Notes: generated by a model not told the origin, from the letters alone. DNA of 28,202 bases from CAZBWE01 sp964495465 (GCA_964495465.1 CAZBWE010000024.1:1-28202); one strand, 5' to 3'. Positions 1 to 7,246 are shown, counted from the first letter of the stretch. Translations and numbers: made by a program.

Positions 1-237
1 ACGAAGTTTTAGCAGAAGCTTGTTTCGATACAAGATTCGGATGAAGACACTCGGCTGGTGTCTCTATGTTCTCGGTGATCTCTGTGGCGAAAAACAAATT
101 AGTGTAAATTCGTGTTAATTCGTGGTTAGTTTTCGTTCCTTTTCTTGGCTATATATCTCTGTGTAAATCCGTGTAAATCTGTGTCTAAAACCTCTGTGTC
201 CTCGGTGTACTCTGTGGCTCAAAGTAACAAAATTACT
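1..237. repeat. Gene-free left edge with four phased short-repeat blocks
   Basis: This stretch lies downstream of tyrA and has no convincing gene. One plus-strand frame is open from the left edge to a TGA at 42-44 and could be the last 13 codons of an upstream gene, but I cannot identify it. Positions 61-87 and 192-217 contain three tandem 9-base units of the type CTCTGTGTC / CTCGGTGTA. Positions 102-125 and 161-184 contain two tandem 10-base units of the type GTGTAAATTC followed by GTGG or GTGT. The four blocks are arranged A-B-B-A. Similar T/G-rich phrases recur as dispersed intergenic repeats in many environmental genomes; their function is unknown to me. Confidence 0.6.
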
Positions 238-1113
238 TTACGATATTAGTTCTTTTTTCTTTATCTTGTATTTGATTAATGCACTGCGTTTAAATCTTGC
301 TTTCTCGAGCAGATTCTCAATTTGTTTTTTATTTTTTTCCTTAATTGCCTTTTTCATCTTTTCTAATTCAGCGATAATTTTATCAATTCCTATGGTGGTA
401 TTACCGGCATTTGTCAGCAATACGTCAGCCCAGATATTAGCAGGTCCTGATGCTATCCTTGATGTATCCATAAACCCTTTGCCGGCAAATTTCAGGTCTT
501 CGTTGTTATTGGCATTAATCAATGCCATTGCTACCATATGTGGCAGGTGGCTTATATTTGCAAAGATTCTGTCATGTTCTGCCGGTTTCATTAGTTTCAC
601 AGAGCAACCAAGCCCCGACCAGAATCTCTTAAGAGTTTGAACGGCTTTGTGATTGGTATTTTTTGTCGTTGTCAAAATGCAGGTGGTTTGCTCAAACAAA
701 TCGTCCCTGGCGAATTCGATGCCTCTTTGCTCTGAGCCAGCGATTGGGTGTGAGCCAACATAGTGAACGTGTTTTGGCAGTTTCTTGGCTGCCCAGCGGT
801 GGGGCAGAACTTTTGTTGAACCGACATCAGTGATAACGCAGCCGGTTGGTAATGAATGGGCAATTTCGCAGAAGATTTGCTCAAAAGTGCATATAGGGGT
901 TGCAAGGATGACAAGGTCTGCATCTGATACGCTTTTTTCTATGTTATCGACTATTTCGGTTGCTACTGCCAGTTGCCTCGCTTTTTTGCGGGTTGAAGGG
1001 CGATGTGTGTAACCAACTACTTTTACTCCTGAAAAAGTCCGTAAAATGGCTAATGTAATTGAACCGCCTAAAAGACCGAGTCCTATCACAGTTATTTGCT
1101 TTAAGTCTCTCAA
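238..1113 (-). CDS. tyrA: Prephenate dehydrogenase
   Basis: This is the NAD(P)-dependent oxidative decarboxylase of tyrosine biosynthesis, converting prephenate to 4-hydroxyphenylpyruvate, or arogenate to tyrosine. The N-terminus carries a Rossmann dinucleotide-binding motif, GLGLLGGS. It is followed by the family motifs DVGSTK and GSHPIAGSEQRG, and by a helical C-terminal dimerisation region. About 291 residues is normal for a stand-alone TyrA without chorismate mutase or ACT domains. The frame is also open to a TTG at 1119, but the TTG at 1113 sits 8 bases after AAGG and the upstream one only 2-3 bases after it, so I prefer 1113. It is a single gene, read away from accA across a shared 170-base region. 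Substrate preference (prephenate or arogenate) cannot be read from the sequence. Confidence 0.93.
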   Translation of the reverse strand: MRDLKQITVIGLGLLGGSITLAILRTFSGVKVVGYTHRPSTRKKARQLAVATEIVDNIEKSVSDADLVILATPICTFEQIFCEIAHSLPTGCVITDVGSTKVLPHRWAAKKLPKHVHYVGSHPIAGSEQRGIEFARDDLFEQTTCILTTTKNTNHKAVQTLKRFWSGLGCSVKLMKPAEHDRIFANISHLPHMVAMALINANNNEDLKFAGKGFMDTSRIASGPANIWADVLLTNAGNTTIGIDKIIAELEKMKKAIKEKNKKQIENLLEKARFKRSALIKYKIKKKELIS

Positions 1114-1157
1114 TGTCAAGACCTTATAAAATTATGGCTCGAAAAGAATTATGCTAA

Positions 1158-1186
1158 AAACTACAGGACTGGGATACGGATGTCAA
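1158..1186 (-). promoter_or_regulatory. Candidate sigma-70 promoter for tyrA
   Basis: On the minus strand a perfect -35 TTGACA (1181-1186) is followed after 17 bases by TAGTTT (1158-1163) as a weak -10. Transcription would start about 35-40 bases before the tyrA start codon. The -35 match and spacing are good, but the -10 matches only three of six consensus bases. Confidence 0.35.
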
Positions 1187-1262
1187 TTTTTTTCTTTTAT
1201 TTATATGATGAAAATGTTAATATCCTTGTTTTAATAGAGTAAAGTTAGGTGTTGATATTTGG

Positions 1263-1281
1263 CCCCTCGTTTTACGCGGGG
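1263..1281 (+). promoter_or_regulatory. Leader hairpin covering the accA ribosome-binding site
   Basis: CCCC at 1263-1266 can pair with GGGG at 1278-1281, with CG/CG pairs inside around a TTTTA loop. The GCGGGG arm is also the only Shine-Dalgarno-like sequence upstream of the accA ATG at 1293. Pairing would therefore mask the ribosome-binding site. The stem is seen in the sequence; a regulatory role is inference. Confidence 0.35.
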
Positions 1282-1292
1282 TTGTTCTACAA

Positions 1293-2375
1293 ATGGGAAC
1301 AACAGACATTAACAATACAATCGGTAATGGTGGTTATCTCGCATTTGAGGAAAAAGTCGCAGAACTTGATCGCCAGATGGATGAGTTGCGCCGACTCAGC
1401 TCGGTTAAGGGCATTGACTACTCCGCTGAGGTTCGTCAGCTCCAGCAAGAGCAGGTTGCTGAGCTGAAGAGAATCTATTCGAATCTGACTGCTTGGCAAA
1501 CTGTTCAGGTGGCACGGCATCCGAAAAGGCCTTTGCTTGAAGATTATCTCAGTCTGATGGTAAAAGATTTTCGTGAATTACATGGCGATAGATGCTTCGG
1601 TGATGACAATGCGGTCATGACAGGTTTTGGACAAATCGGCAGGGAGAAAGTATTGATTGTCGGTCAAAACAAGGGCAGAACCACAAAGCAAAAGGTTGCC
1701 TGTAATTTTGGATGCGCGAATCCTGAGGGCTATCGCAAGGCGTTATGCAAGATGAAGTTTGCCGAGAAGTTTGGCATTCCTGTTATTACGCTTATTGATA
1801 CACCGGGTGCTTATCCCGGCGTTGGAGCTGAAGAACGAGGTCAGGCCCAGGCAATTGCCGTAAATCTTGCAGGAATGTCACGTTTAAGAGTGCCCATAAT
1901 CTGCATTTGTATTGGCGAGGGGGGCTCTGGCGGTGCTTTGGGGATAGGTGTCGGCGACCGGCTGTCGATGCTCGAGTTCGCATATTATTCTGTGATATCT
2001 CCTGAGGGCTGTGCTGCGATCTTGTGGCGTGATGGCTCACAAGCTCCTGATGCTGCTGAGGCGCTTAAGCTGACGAGCAGTGATTTGCTTAAACTCGGCT
2101 TGATTGATGCAGTTATTCCCGAACCTCTTGGTGGAGCACATCGCAATATACACGATACTGTTTATAATGTCGAGCAGTATATTACGAAAACGCTTAGAGA
2201 CCTCAAACGGACAAAGATTGATAATCTGCTTGAGAGTAGATATAGGAAGCTTCGCTCAATAGGTAATGATTTTGCCAATCGGTACCGGGGTAAAGCTCAA
2301 ATTGGCAAGGCCAGGATAAAAACGGCCGCAAAAGCTACTTCTGTTAAATCAAGGCCTGTTCCCGTAAAGGTTTGA
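1293..2375 (+). CDS. accA: Acetyl-CoA carboxylase carboxyltransferase subunit alpha
   Basis: This is the alpha subunit of the carboxyltransferase that moves CO2 from biotin to acetyl-CoA, the committed step of fatty-acid synthesis. The 360-residue product starts with the family's helical leader (LAFEEKVAELDRQMDELR). The crotonase-like fold follows, with LIDTPGAYPGVGAEERGQ, then GEGGSGGALGIGVGD and the SPEGCAAILWRD segment. These are hallmarks of AccA rather than of the zinc-finger beta subunit AccD. A basic tail of about 40 residues after the conserved core is somewhat longer than in typical AccA. No accD lies nearby, so the partner is elsewhere. The ATG is preceded by GCGGGG at 11 bases, held in a small hairpin. 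Confidence 0.96.
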   Translation: MGTTDINNTIGNGGYLAFEEKVAELDRQMDELRRLSSVKGIDYSAEVRQLQQEQVAELKRIYSNLTAWQTVQVARHPKRPLLEDYLSLMVKDFRELHGDRCFGDDNAVMTGFGQIGREKVLIVGQNKGRTTKQKVACNFGCANPEGYRKALCKMKFAEKFGIPVITLIDTPGAYPGVGAEERGQAQAIAVNLAGMSRLRVPIICICIGEGGSGGALGIGVGDRLSMLEFAYYSVISPEGCAAILWRDGSQAPDAAEALKLTSSDLLKLGLIDAVIPEPLGGAHRNIHDTVYNVEQYITKTLRDLKRTKIDNLLESRYRKLRSIGNDFANRYRGKAQIGKARIKTAAKATSVKSRPVPVKV

Positions 2376-2420
2376 CTTACTTTTCGTTTGCCCCCCACCA
2401 TAGTCAGCCGGTAACGAATT

Positions 2421-2888
2421 TCACCCGTTATTTAATTCCCTTGGGTCTTTGCCTTCTTCAATAGCCGCTATTTTCCTGACCCTTCTTTCGTGCCTTCCTC
2501 CGGAAAATTCTGTATTGAGCCAGACTTCGACTATTTTACGAAGTAATACCTCGTTGATTTGGTCGCCGGATAAGCAAAGCACATTTGCATCGTTATGGTC
2601 GCGTGAAATCTGTGCGCTCAAATCGTCATGGCACAATGCGGCTCTAACTCTTTTTATTTTATTTGCAGCCATGCTCATTCCCAAGCCGGTTGCACAGATT
2701 AATATTCCTCTGTCGGCTTGTTTTTTCGATACCGCCATCGCTGCTGCGTATGCTTTGTCGGGGTAATCAACCGGATTGCTGTCATTAGTACCAAAGTCTA
2801 TGAACTCATGGTTTAACTGAGTTAATATGGCTTTAATTTGTTCTTTTGCCTCAAAACCACGATGGTCACTCCCGATCGCTATTTTCAT
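2421..2888 (-). CDS. rpiB: Ribose-5-phosphate isomerase B
   Basis: This isomerase interconverts ribose 5-phosphate and ribulose 5-phosphate in the pentose phosphate pathway (RpiB/LacAB family). The 155-residue length is standard. The N-terminus reads IAIGSDHRGFEAKEQI, and the motifs NPVDYPDKA, GILICATGLGMSMAANK and HDDLSAQISRDHNDANVL carry the phosphate-binding and catalytic residues; the cysteine in ICATG is the usual catalytic base. Its ATG overlaps the stop codon of the upstream fusion gene by four bases (ATGA), so the two are probably translationally coupled. The gene ends 45 bases from accA, which runs convergently, and no clear terminator separates them. Confidence 0.95.
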   Translation of the reverse strand: MKIAIGSDHRGFEAKEQIKAILTQLNHEFIDFGTNDSNPVDYPDKAYAAAMAVSKKQADRGILICATGLGMSMAANKIKRVRAALCHDDLSAQISRDHNDANVLCLSGDQINEVLLRKIVEVWLNTEFSGGRHERRVRKIAAIEEGKDPRELNNG

Positions 2889-4006
2889 AACTCAAGCTCG
2901 CTAACTCTCTTTTTCACTGCCTGTTCTATTAACTCAGCACAATTATTGTAAAACTCTTCCGACCGGCCTATCGGGTCAGGAATTTCTTTGTTTTCTGCCA
3001 AAAGCATACATTTTTTCGCTGACGCAGGATTAAGATTAATAATTCGCTCTAAATGAGCTTTGCCCATCACATAGATTAAATCACTCTCTTCGATAAGCTG
3101 TTGTGACAAATCCTGACTTTTATGGGCTTTTATATTAACTCCCCTTGCTGAGCAGCTTTTTATTGCTTCTACACTTGCCGGTGAGTCTTTTATGCCCATA
3201 GTGCCAGCAGATTCCGTTTTATATCCCATTTTTTTGAGTTCGTCAACCTTGCATTTTAGTTTTTTCGCCAGATATTTACGAAATATTCCCAAAGCCATTG
3301 GGCTTCGGCAGGTATTGCCTGTGCAGACGAACAGAAAGTTGACCATCGATAATTCTTCTAATTTAGACTGGAGATATGCGCCGGGCCTTAATATTTTTAG
3401 TCTATTTTTGCTTATTTTCACAATAGTGCTGCTTTTTTTGTATTTACAGGGGCCGCCATCCAGCAGTAAATTTATTTTACCTGAAAACCGGGCAATTACT
3501 TGTTCTGCATTAATAGAAGGTGTTTTGCCTGTTATATTTGCGCTTGGAGCAACTACAGGACTTTTTGCCTTTTGCAGCAGCATTGAGGCGATTGGATTGT
3601 CCGGGCAGCGGATACCTATTGCATTATCTTTATACAAGATTTCGAAGGCTTCTCTTTTCAGTTGCGTTAGCTGTTGTTTTAAGTCCTGTTCATTTAACTC
3701 AAAAATTATAGTTAAGGGTCCTGGCCAGGCCTTTGATATTAATTTTTGGGCCTTTAGTCCTATTGTTGGCAGATATTTTTTTGCAAATTTTTTATGGCCG
3801 ATATGTAATGTATAGTGTTTGTCGGCGCCACGGCTTTTAAGATAGTCGAGCTTGGCCAACGAGGCAGTTTCAGCTCTGCAGGCAATTCCATAGACTGTTT
3901 CGGTGGGAAATGCCACCAATCCACCGCTATCGATGATTTCTGCCGCTTCCCTGATTTTGACCGAATCAATTTTCGTGGGGTCGAGTTTTACAACTTTTGT
4001 TTCCAT
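2885..4006 (-). CDS. Fusion of threonylcarbamoyl-AMP synthase (TsaC/Sua5) with an LMW protein phosphatase, probably arginine-specific
   Basis: Residue numbers here start at the preferred ATG at 4006. The first ~210 residues are a TsaC/Sua5/YrdC domain, which makes threonylcarbamoyl-AMP for the t6A modification of tRNA. It shows the GGLVAFPTETVYGIA entry strand, a KSRGADKHY segment and the APSANITG signature. From about residue 221 a complete low-molecular-weight phosphatase follows, with the C-X5-R loop FVCTGNTCRSPMA and the late catalytic aspartate in PDPIG. Thr in CTGNTCR, where tyrosine phosphatases usually have Ile, is the feature described for the protein-arginine phosphatase YwlE. The frame is open to 4150, but similarity begins right after METKVVKL, and AGG lies 5 bases upstream of that ATG. 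An internal ATG at 3346 could also yield the phosphatase alone. It is coupled to rpiB by an ATGA overlap. Confidence 0.9.
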   Translation of the reverse strand: METKVVKLDPTKIDSVKIREAAEIIDSGGLVAFPTETVYGIACRAETASLAKLDYLKSRGADKHYTLHIGHKKFAKKYLPTIGLKAQKLISKAWPGPLTIIFELNEQDLKQQLTQLKREAFEILYKDNAIGIRCPDNPIASMLLQKAKSPVVAPSANITGKTPSINAEQVIARFSGKINLLLDGGPCKYKKSSTIVKISKNRLKILRPGAYLQSKLEELSMVNFLFVCTGNTCRSPMALGIFRKYLAKKLKCKVDELKKMGYKTESAGTMGIKDSPASVEAIKSCSARGVNIKAHKSQDLSQQLIEESDLIYVMGKAHLERIINLNPASAKKCMLLAENKEIPDPIGRSEEFYNNCAELIEQAVKKRVSELEL

Positions 4007-4150
4007 TGAACCTGATAAAAGGACATCGTACATCAAATAGTCTAAAATCGCAAGATAACTCAGAGGATATTTTGATTTATTTGTAGATAAAGTGTTAATC
4101 AATTTGTCGTGTAGTGTTAGGTCAGGTAAATGAAAAATATGGCGTCGCAC

Positions 4151-4473
4151 GGATGAGGATGATTGTTTGAGTGCATTTCTTGATTTTGACGGCTGATAAT
4201 GAGGGTCGTTCTGTATATCAAATCAATTTGGTTTCACCGCCCGGAATTTAAGGCACTGTTCATAATTTTATGTGTTTTTGTTTTAGGGATTTTTTTTGCT
4301 AACTTGTCAAAATTGTGAGCCCGATAAGAAAGTCGAAAATGAAGCGGTTTGAGAAAAAATGAAAGAATTTTTTGAAATCCTATAATATTGCCCATATACG
4401 CTAAACTATCCAACTTAACATTGACGATAACACAGTTATTTGATGGAATGGTAACTTTATGGAGAAATGAATT
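4151..4473. other. Divergent intergenic region upstream of the PilZ gene
   Basis: These 323 bases separate the minus-strand fusion gene from the plus-strand PilZ gene and should hold promoters for both. They are A/T rich. A perfect -10-like TATAAT lies at 4381-4386, but no matching -35 sits 16-18 bases upstream, so I do not call it a promoter. No open frame, tRNA or clear hairpin is evident. GGAG at 4461-4464 is the ribosome-binding site for the next gene. Confidence 0.5.
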
Positions 4474-4788
4474 ATGGAGACTTTAATAGAGCAACGTAAG
4501 GAGGCAAGAAGCAACCTTTCATGGCCTGTTAGTGTTTGGATTCCGGAGGCCAATAGATTTTTTAACGGTCGCAGCGCGAATATCAGCAAAAAAGGAGTTT
4601 TTATAACAGTTCCTATGACGATACCAGTTAGGTTGGGACACGTTGTGGAAATCAATTTTCCTCGCACAGTTACTTTGGCGAAAGAAAAAGGGCAATTTGC
4701 TCGTATCAAAACCGGTAAAGTTGTTAGGGTTGACCGCAAAAATATGCTAAAAAGTGCTGAAATTGGTGTGGCTGTTTCTTTTAATTAA
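4474..4788 (+). CDS. Single-domain PilZ protein, predicted c-di-GMP receptor
   Basis: The 104-residue product is a stand-alone PilZ domain, a small cytosolic beta-barrel that binds cyclic di-GMP. Both ligand motifs are visible: the RxxxR clamp at R8-R12 (QRKEAR) and N36-x-S38-x-x-G41 (ANISKKG). The rest is the expected beta-strand pattern ending in EIGVAVSF. The ATG is preceded by GGAG at good spacing. It is monocistronic and followed by a strong intrinsic terminator at 4874. The window also encodes an HD-GYP protein inside the pilus cluster, so c-di-GMP is both sensed and degraded by products of this region. A direct functional link is inference. PilZ proteins often control motility, pili or exopolysaccharide. 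Confidence 0.85.
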   Translation: METLIEQRKEARSNLSWPVSVWIPEANRFFNGRSANISKKGVFITVPMTIPVRLGHVVEINFPRTVTLAKEKGQFARIKTGKVVRVDRKNMLKSAEIGVAVSFN

Positions 4789-4873
4789 ATTAAAAAATCG
4801 CCCTTTTACTTTTTAATAGGGATAAATGTGGATGGGATGCTGCCGTTAGATACGCGGGGCAATGAAAAAGCAG

Positions 4874-4911
4874 AAACTGATGGCTGATTATGGTCATCAG
4901 TTTTTTCTTTT
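4874..4911 (+). terminator. Intrinsic terminator after the PilZ gene
   Basis: A 9-bp perfect stem, AAACTGATG (4874-4882) with CATCAGTTT (4895-4903), encloses a 12-base loop and runs into TTTCTTTT (4904-4911). It lies 86 bases after the PilZ stop codon. A 68-codon open frame beginning at 4862 reads straight through this structure and is not a gene. Confidence 0.8.
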
Positions 4912-5064
4912 CCACCTTAATTCACCTCAATTTTGCGCCCAGTTTTTGGGGAGTATTATAGCAGGCAAATCTTACCTATATTCAAAAAACGTGTTTTTTC
5001 CTAAAAATAATCTTATAAGACTTGTTTATTCAAAGGATATGGAATTATTCTATAGGTTGATATT

Positions 5065-5382
5065 GTGAGCTATATTTTAGGGGTATTTGTTATGATTATG
5101 TTTACGGGATGCAGGATTCCATTTTGGCCGATGGTACCAATACTCGGAGCTGGAATATTTGTGGTACTGTTGGCAATCGCAGGTATAGTTTTTTCTATTT
5201 TTATGCTTATAGATTGCCTTAAACGACCGGCATCAAAGTTTTATTACCCGCTTACGAAGGAAGGCCAATATGACAAGTTGATATGGGCTGCTGCGATTGT
5301 ATTTTCTCTTTGGTTTTATTTTTTGGGGGCGATAGTTTATTTGTTTGTTGTAAAGACGGCAAAGCCCGAAAGTAACAGTTAG
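5065..5382 (+). CDS. Small membrane protein with PLDc_N-like two-helix region
   Basis: This is a membrane protein of about 105 residues. Two hydrophobic helices surround a short loop: the first (GAGIFVVLLAIAGIVFSIFM) ends in LIDCLKRP, the second is IWAAAIVFSLWFYFLGAIVY after YDKL. The pattern resembles the phospholipase D/cardiolipin synthase N-terminal (PLDc_N) family, which often occurs as small proteins of unknown role. No catalytic domain is attached. The start is uncertain: GTG at 5065 has AGG 8 bases upstream, while ATG at 5092 has GGGG 8 bases upstream. With the GTG start, the N-terminus could be a lipoprotein signal (FTGC), but it lacks the usual basic residues. It is followed by its own terminator. 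Confidence 0.65.
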   Translation: MSYILGVFVMIMFTGCRIPFWPMVPILGAGIFVVLLAIAGIVFSIFMLIDCLKRPASKFYYPLTKEGQYDKLIWAAAIVFSLWFYFLGAIVYLFVVKTAKPESNS

Positions 5383-5425
5383 GTTCAGGCAGAAAAAGCA
5401 AATTATCAAAGTCAAAGTTAAGATG

Positions 5426-5463
5426 AAAATCTGTAATTTTATTCATATAAATACAGATTTTTT
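5426..5463 (+). terminator. Intrinsic terminator after the small membrane protein
   Basis: A 10-bp perfect stem, AAAATCTGTA (5426-5435) with TACAGATTTT (5452-5461), has a 16-base A/T-rich loop and continues into T at 5462-5463. It lies 44 bases after the stop codon of the small membrane protein. The stem is A/T rich, so it is weaker than the one after the PilZ gene. Confidence 0.6.
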
Positions 5464-5638
5464 AAGTTATGTGAAAAAAAATTAAAAATATCTTTTATCT
5501 ATGATGAATCTTGGCAAATGTGCAAAACTTATGATTATCGGGGTTAAGTGGGATAAGATGTTGATTGTGGGCGAAACAAATAAAGGCAAAAAATTATAGT
5601 CTGGGTGAAGTAATGGTTTAGTGGAATAAATTCTGTTT

Positions 5639-5926
5639 TTTGGTCATTTTGCCTACCTTTAACAGCATTATTTTGTTCTTGATAAGACCAGAGAAAAATG
5701 CTGGAGATTAGGGAAAGCTTTTGCCGATTGTTTATATGACAATTAAATATCGGTGGCTCTGAAAAATGACCAAACGGGCCATATTAGCTTTAACCTTGTA
5801 TTGCCGGTTAGCTAACGCATAGCATACAAGTCCGAGCGTAATCGAGGCATAACAAGCAAAGGGCTAAGGTATAAAGGAAAGGGCCACATAAACGACGGGA
5901 GAGCTTACCTTAGCTCTCCCATTTTT
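5639..5926 (+). ncRNA. Candidate structured RNA ending in an intrinsic terminator
   Basis: No gene lies between 5383 and 5932, but strong pairing potential is present. TTTGGTCATTTT (5639-5650) is perfectly complementary to AAAATGACCAAA (5763-5774). The helix can continue by GCC-T-ACC (5651-5657) with GGTGGC (5752-5757). Inside lie a 7-bp hairpin (5663-5669 with 5697-5703) and a smaller one (5724-5728 with 5749-5753; this overlaps the extension and would compete with it). Further 3', CTTGTAT (5795-5801) pairs with ATACAAG (5824-5830). The element ends in a clear terminator at 5897-5926. It matches none of the tmRNA, RNase P, SRP, 6S or c-di-GMP riboswitch signatures I know. I see no convincing promoter. 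Confidence 0.4.
5897..5926 (+). terminator. Intrinsic terminator, convergent with nagA
   Basis: GGGAGAGC (5897-5904) and GCTCTCCC (5913-5920) form a perfect 8-bp G/C-rich stem with loop TTACCTTA, followed by ATTTTT. The T tract shows it works for plus-strand transcription, although no plus-strand gene lies within 500 bases upstream. It could also help end nagA transcripts from the other side, where the T tract is poor. TACCTTAGC (5906-5914), mostly loop, is complementary to GCTAAGGTA at 5863-5871. Confidence 0.75.
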
Positions 5927-5932
5927 ATAAGG

Positions 5933-7081
5933 TCATTTTTGGAATACTATATTTCCTGCCACGATGGTTGTATGGACTGAGCGGTCAGAATTTAGCAGCA
6001 CCAGGTCGGCGTCTTTACCGACTTCAATTTTCCCTTTTTTGTCTTCGAGCCCTAATAGTTTGGCTGGATTTTCGGTGACAGTTTTTATTGCCGCATCGAC
6101 GGGACAATTGGTATAGGTTATAAAGTTGTTTAGCATTTGACTTAGGCCGAGAGCAGTACCGATTAAAGTGCCGTTTTTGTCTTTTGCGATTCCTTTTTGG
6201 GATTCATATTCTACGCCGTCGTATGTGTATTTGCCATCGGGTAGCCCAAGAGCTCTCATACCATCTGTAATTGGTATAATTCGATTAGGGCCGAGCGTTT
6301 CAAAAACGAATTTAAGAACGCAGGGATGTATATGAACACCGTCGGTAATTAGCTGGGTGGTTATTCTATTTGTTTCAAAGATGGCGATAAGCGGACCGGG
6401 TGAGCGATGGTGCAGCGACGGCATTGCATTGAATAGATGTGTTACGTGTGAGATGCCGGCATCGAAGCCGGCAAGGGTCTGCTCGTAAGTAGCGTTGGAG
6501 TGGCCGAAGGAAGCGATGATGTTGGATTTTACGAGATACTGAATTATTTGCCTGCTGTCAGAAAGTTCCGGGGCGATTGTCATTATTTTAAGCCGGCCAC
6601 CCGTCATATCCAGAATATTGTCGAGGACTTGTAAGGACGGAGGACATATACCATCGGACGGGACCATTGCTTTTTTTTCGGTAGATATGAACGGCCCTTC
6701 GAGGTGAATGCCAAGTAAATTTGCACCGCCGAGGTTGCTGTCTGTATATTCTGATGCAATTATGAGATGTTTGTTTTCCTGATTTGGTTTAAATACCGTT
6801 GTAGCAAGAAAGCCGGTGGTTCCGAAACGTGCACAAGTTTGTGATATCGTTTTTAGGGATTCCACTGTTGCGTCGAGTATATCGGCGCCGCCGGCGCCTT
6901 GAATATGAATATCGATGAAACCGGGTGCAATTATCCGCCCTTGGGCATCCAGGGTGCTGTCGCAGGCGGTAACATCGCTGTTACCGATTTGTGCAATAAT
7001 GCCGTTTTCGATAACAATAGAAAGGGTTTGTTTAACATCTGTGTATAGCCTGCAATTTGTTATAAGAAGTCTTCCTGGCAT
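5933..7081 (-). CDS. nagA: N-acetylglucosamine-6-phosphate deacetylase
   Basis: This metal-dependent amidohydrolase converts GlcNAc-6-phosphate to glucosamine-6-phosphate and acetate in amino-sugar and cell-wall recycling. The 382 residues match the family length. Motifs in order are APGFIDIHIQGAGG, the metal ligand HLEGPF, GHSNATYEQ, HLFNAMPSLHHRSPG, and the catalytic aspartate in ITDGM. The C-terminus is the small beta domain typical of these enzymes (GKDADLVLLN). The first metal motif reads H-I-Q rather than H-x-H, as in one-metal NagA enzymes. No nagB, kinase or transporter is adjacent, so it stands alone. No Shine-Dalgarno sequence precedes the ATG. A possible promoter lies very close, so the mRNA may have almost no leader. 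Confidence 0.94.
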   Translation of the reverse strand: MPGRLLITNCRLYTDVKQTLSIVIENGIIAQIGNSDVTACDSTLDAQGRIIAPGFIDIHIQGAGGADILDATVESLKTISQTCARFGTTGFLATTVFKPNQENKHLIIASEYTDSNLGGANLLGIHLEGPFISTEKKAMVPSDGICPPSLQVLDNILDMTGGRLKIMTIAPELSDSRQIIQYLVKSNIIASFGHSNATYEQTLAGFDAGISHVTHLFNAMPSLHHRSPGPLIAIFETNRITTQLITDGVHIHPCVLKFVFETLGPNRIIPITDGMRALGLPDGKYTYDGVEYESQKGIAKDKNGTLIGTALGLSQMLNNFITYTNCPVDAAIKTVTENPAKLLGLEDKKGKIEVGKDADLVLLNSDRSVHTTIVAGNIVFQK

Positions 7082-7093
7082 ATCGATTGGAAC

Positions 7094-7122
7094 AGGATAG
7101 CAGTTTCGGAATCTGATTGCAA
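7094..7122 (-). promoter_or_regulatory. Possible sigma-70 promoter for nagA
   Basis: On the minus strand TTGCAA (7117-7122) and TATCCT (7094-7099) are 17 bases apart, each matching four of six consensus bases. Initiation would fall only about five to eight bases before the nagA ATG, giving an essentially leaderless message. That fits the lack of a ribosome-binding site but remains weak evidence. Confidence 0.25.
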
Positions 7123-7184
7123 GTCAGAGTAAAATGGTGGATTATCTTTTCAGCCAATTATTGTTAATTGGGATTCTTACGCAC

Positions 7185-7213
7185 TTGACATAGGATGGGG
7201 CGGGACGTATTAT
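7185..7213 (+). promoter_or_regulatory. Near-consensus sigma-70 promoter of the argH-thiL-tsaE operon
   Basis: A perfect -35 TTGACA (7185-7190) is separated by exactly 17 bases from TATTAT (7208-7213), which differs from the -10 consensus at one position. Initiation near 7220 would leave a leader of about 27 bases containing GGAG before the argH ATG at 7247. It is the best promoter match I found in the window. Confidence 0.75.
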
Positions 7214-7246
7214 TTCAGGCAAAGGAATTTATTTTGGAGAAAAGAA

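Noticed and set aside
4381..4386. TATAAT as a PilZ promoter
   Set aside because: No -35 hexamer at 16-18 bases and no extended -10; in an A/T-rich spacer this match is expected by chance.
4862..5068. 68-codon plus-strand open frame starting MKKQK
   Set aside because: It reads through the intrinsic terminator of the PilZ gene, has no ribosome-binding site and shows no domain pattern.
5639..5926. Identification of the structured region as tmRNA, RNase P, SRP or 6S RNA
   Set aside because: None of the conserved sequence blocks of these RNAs is present, and there is no tRNA-like end.
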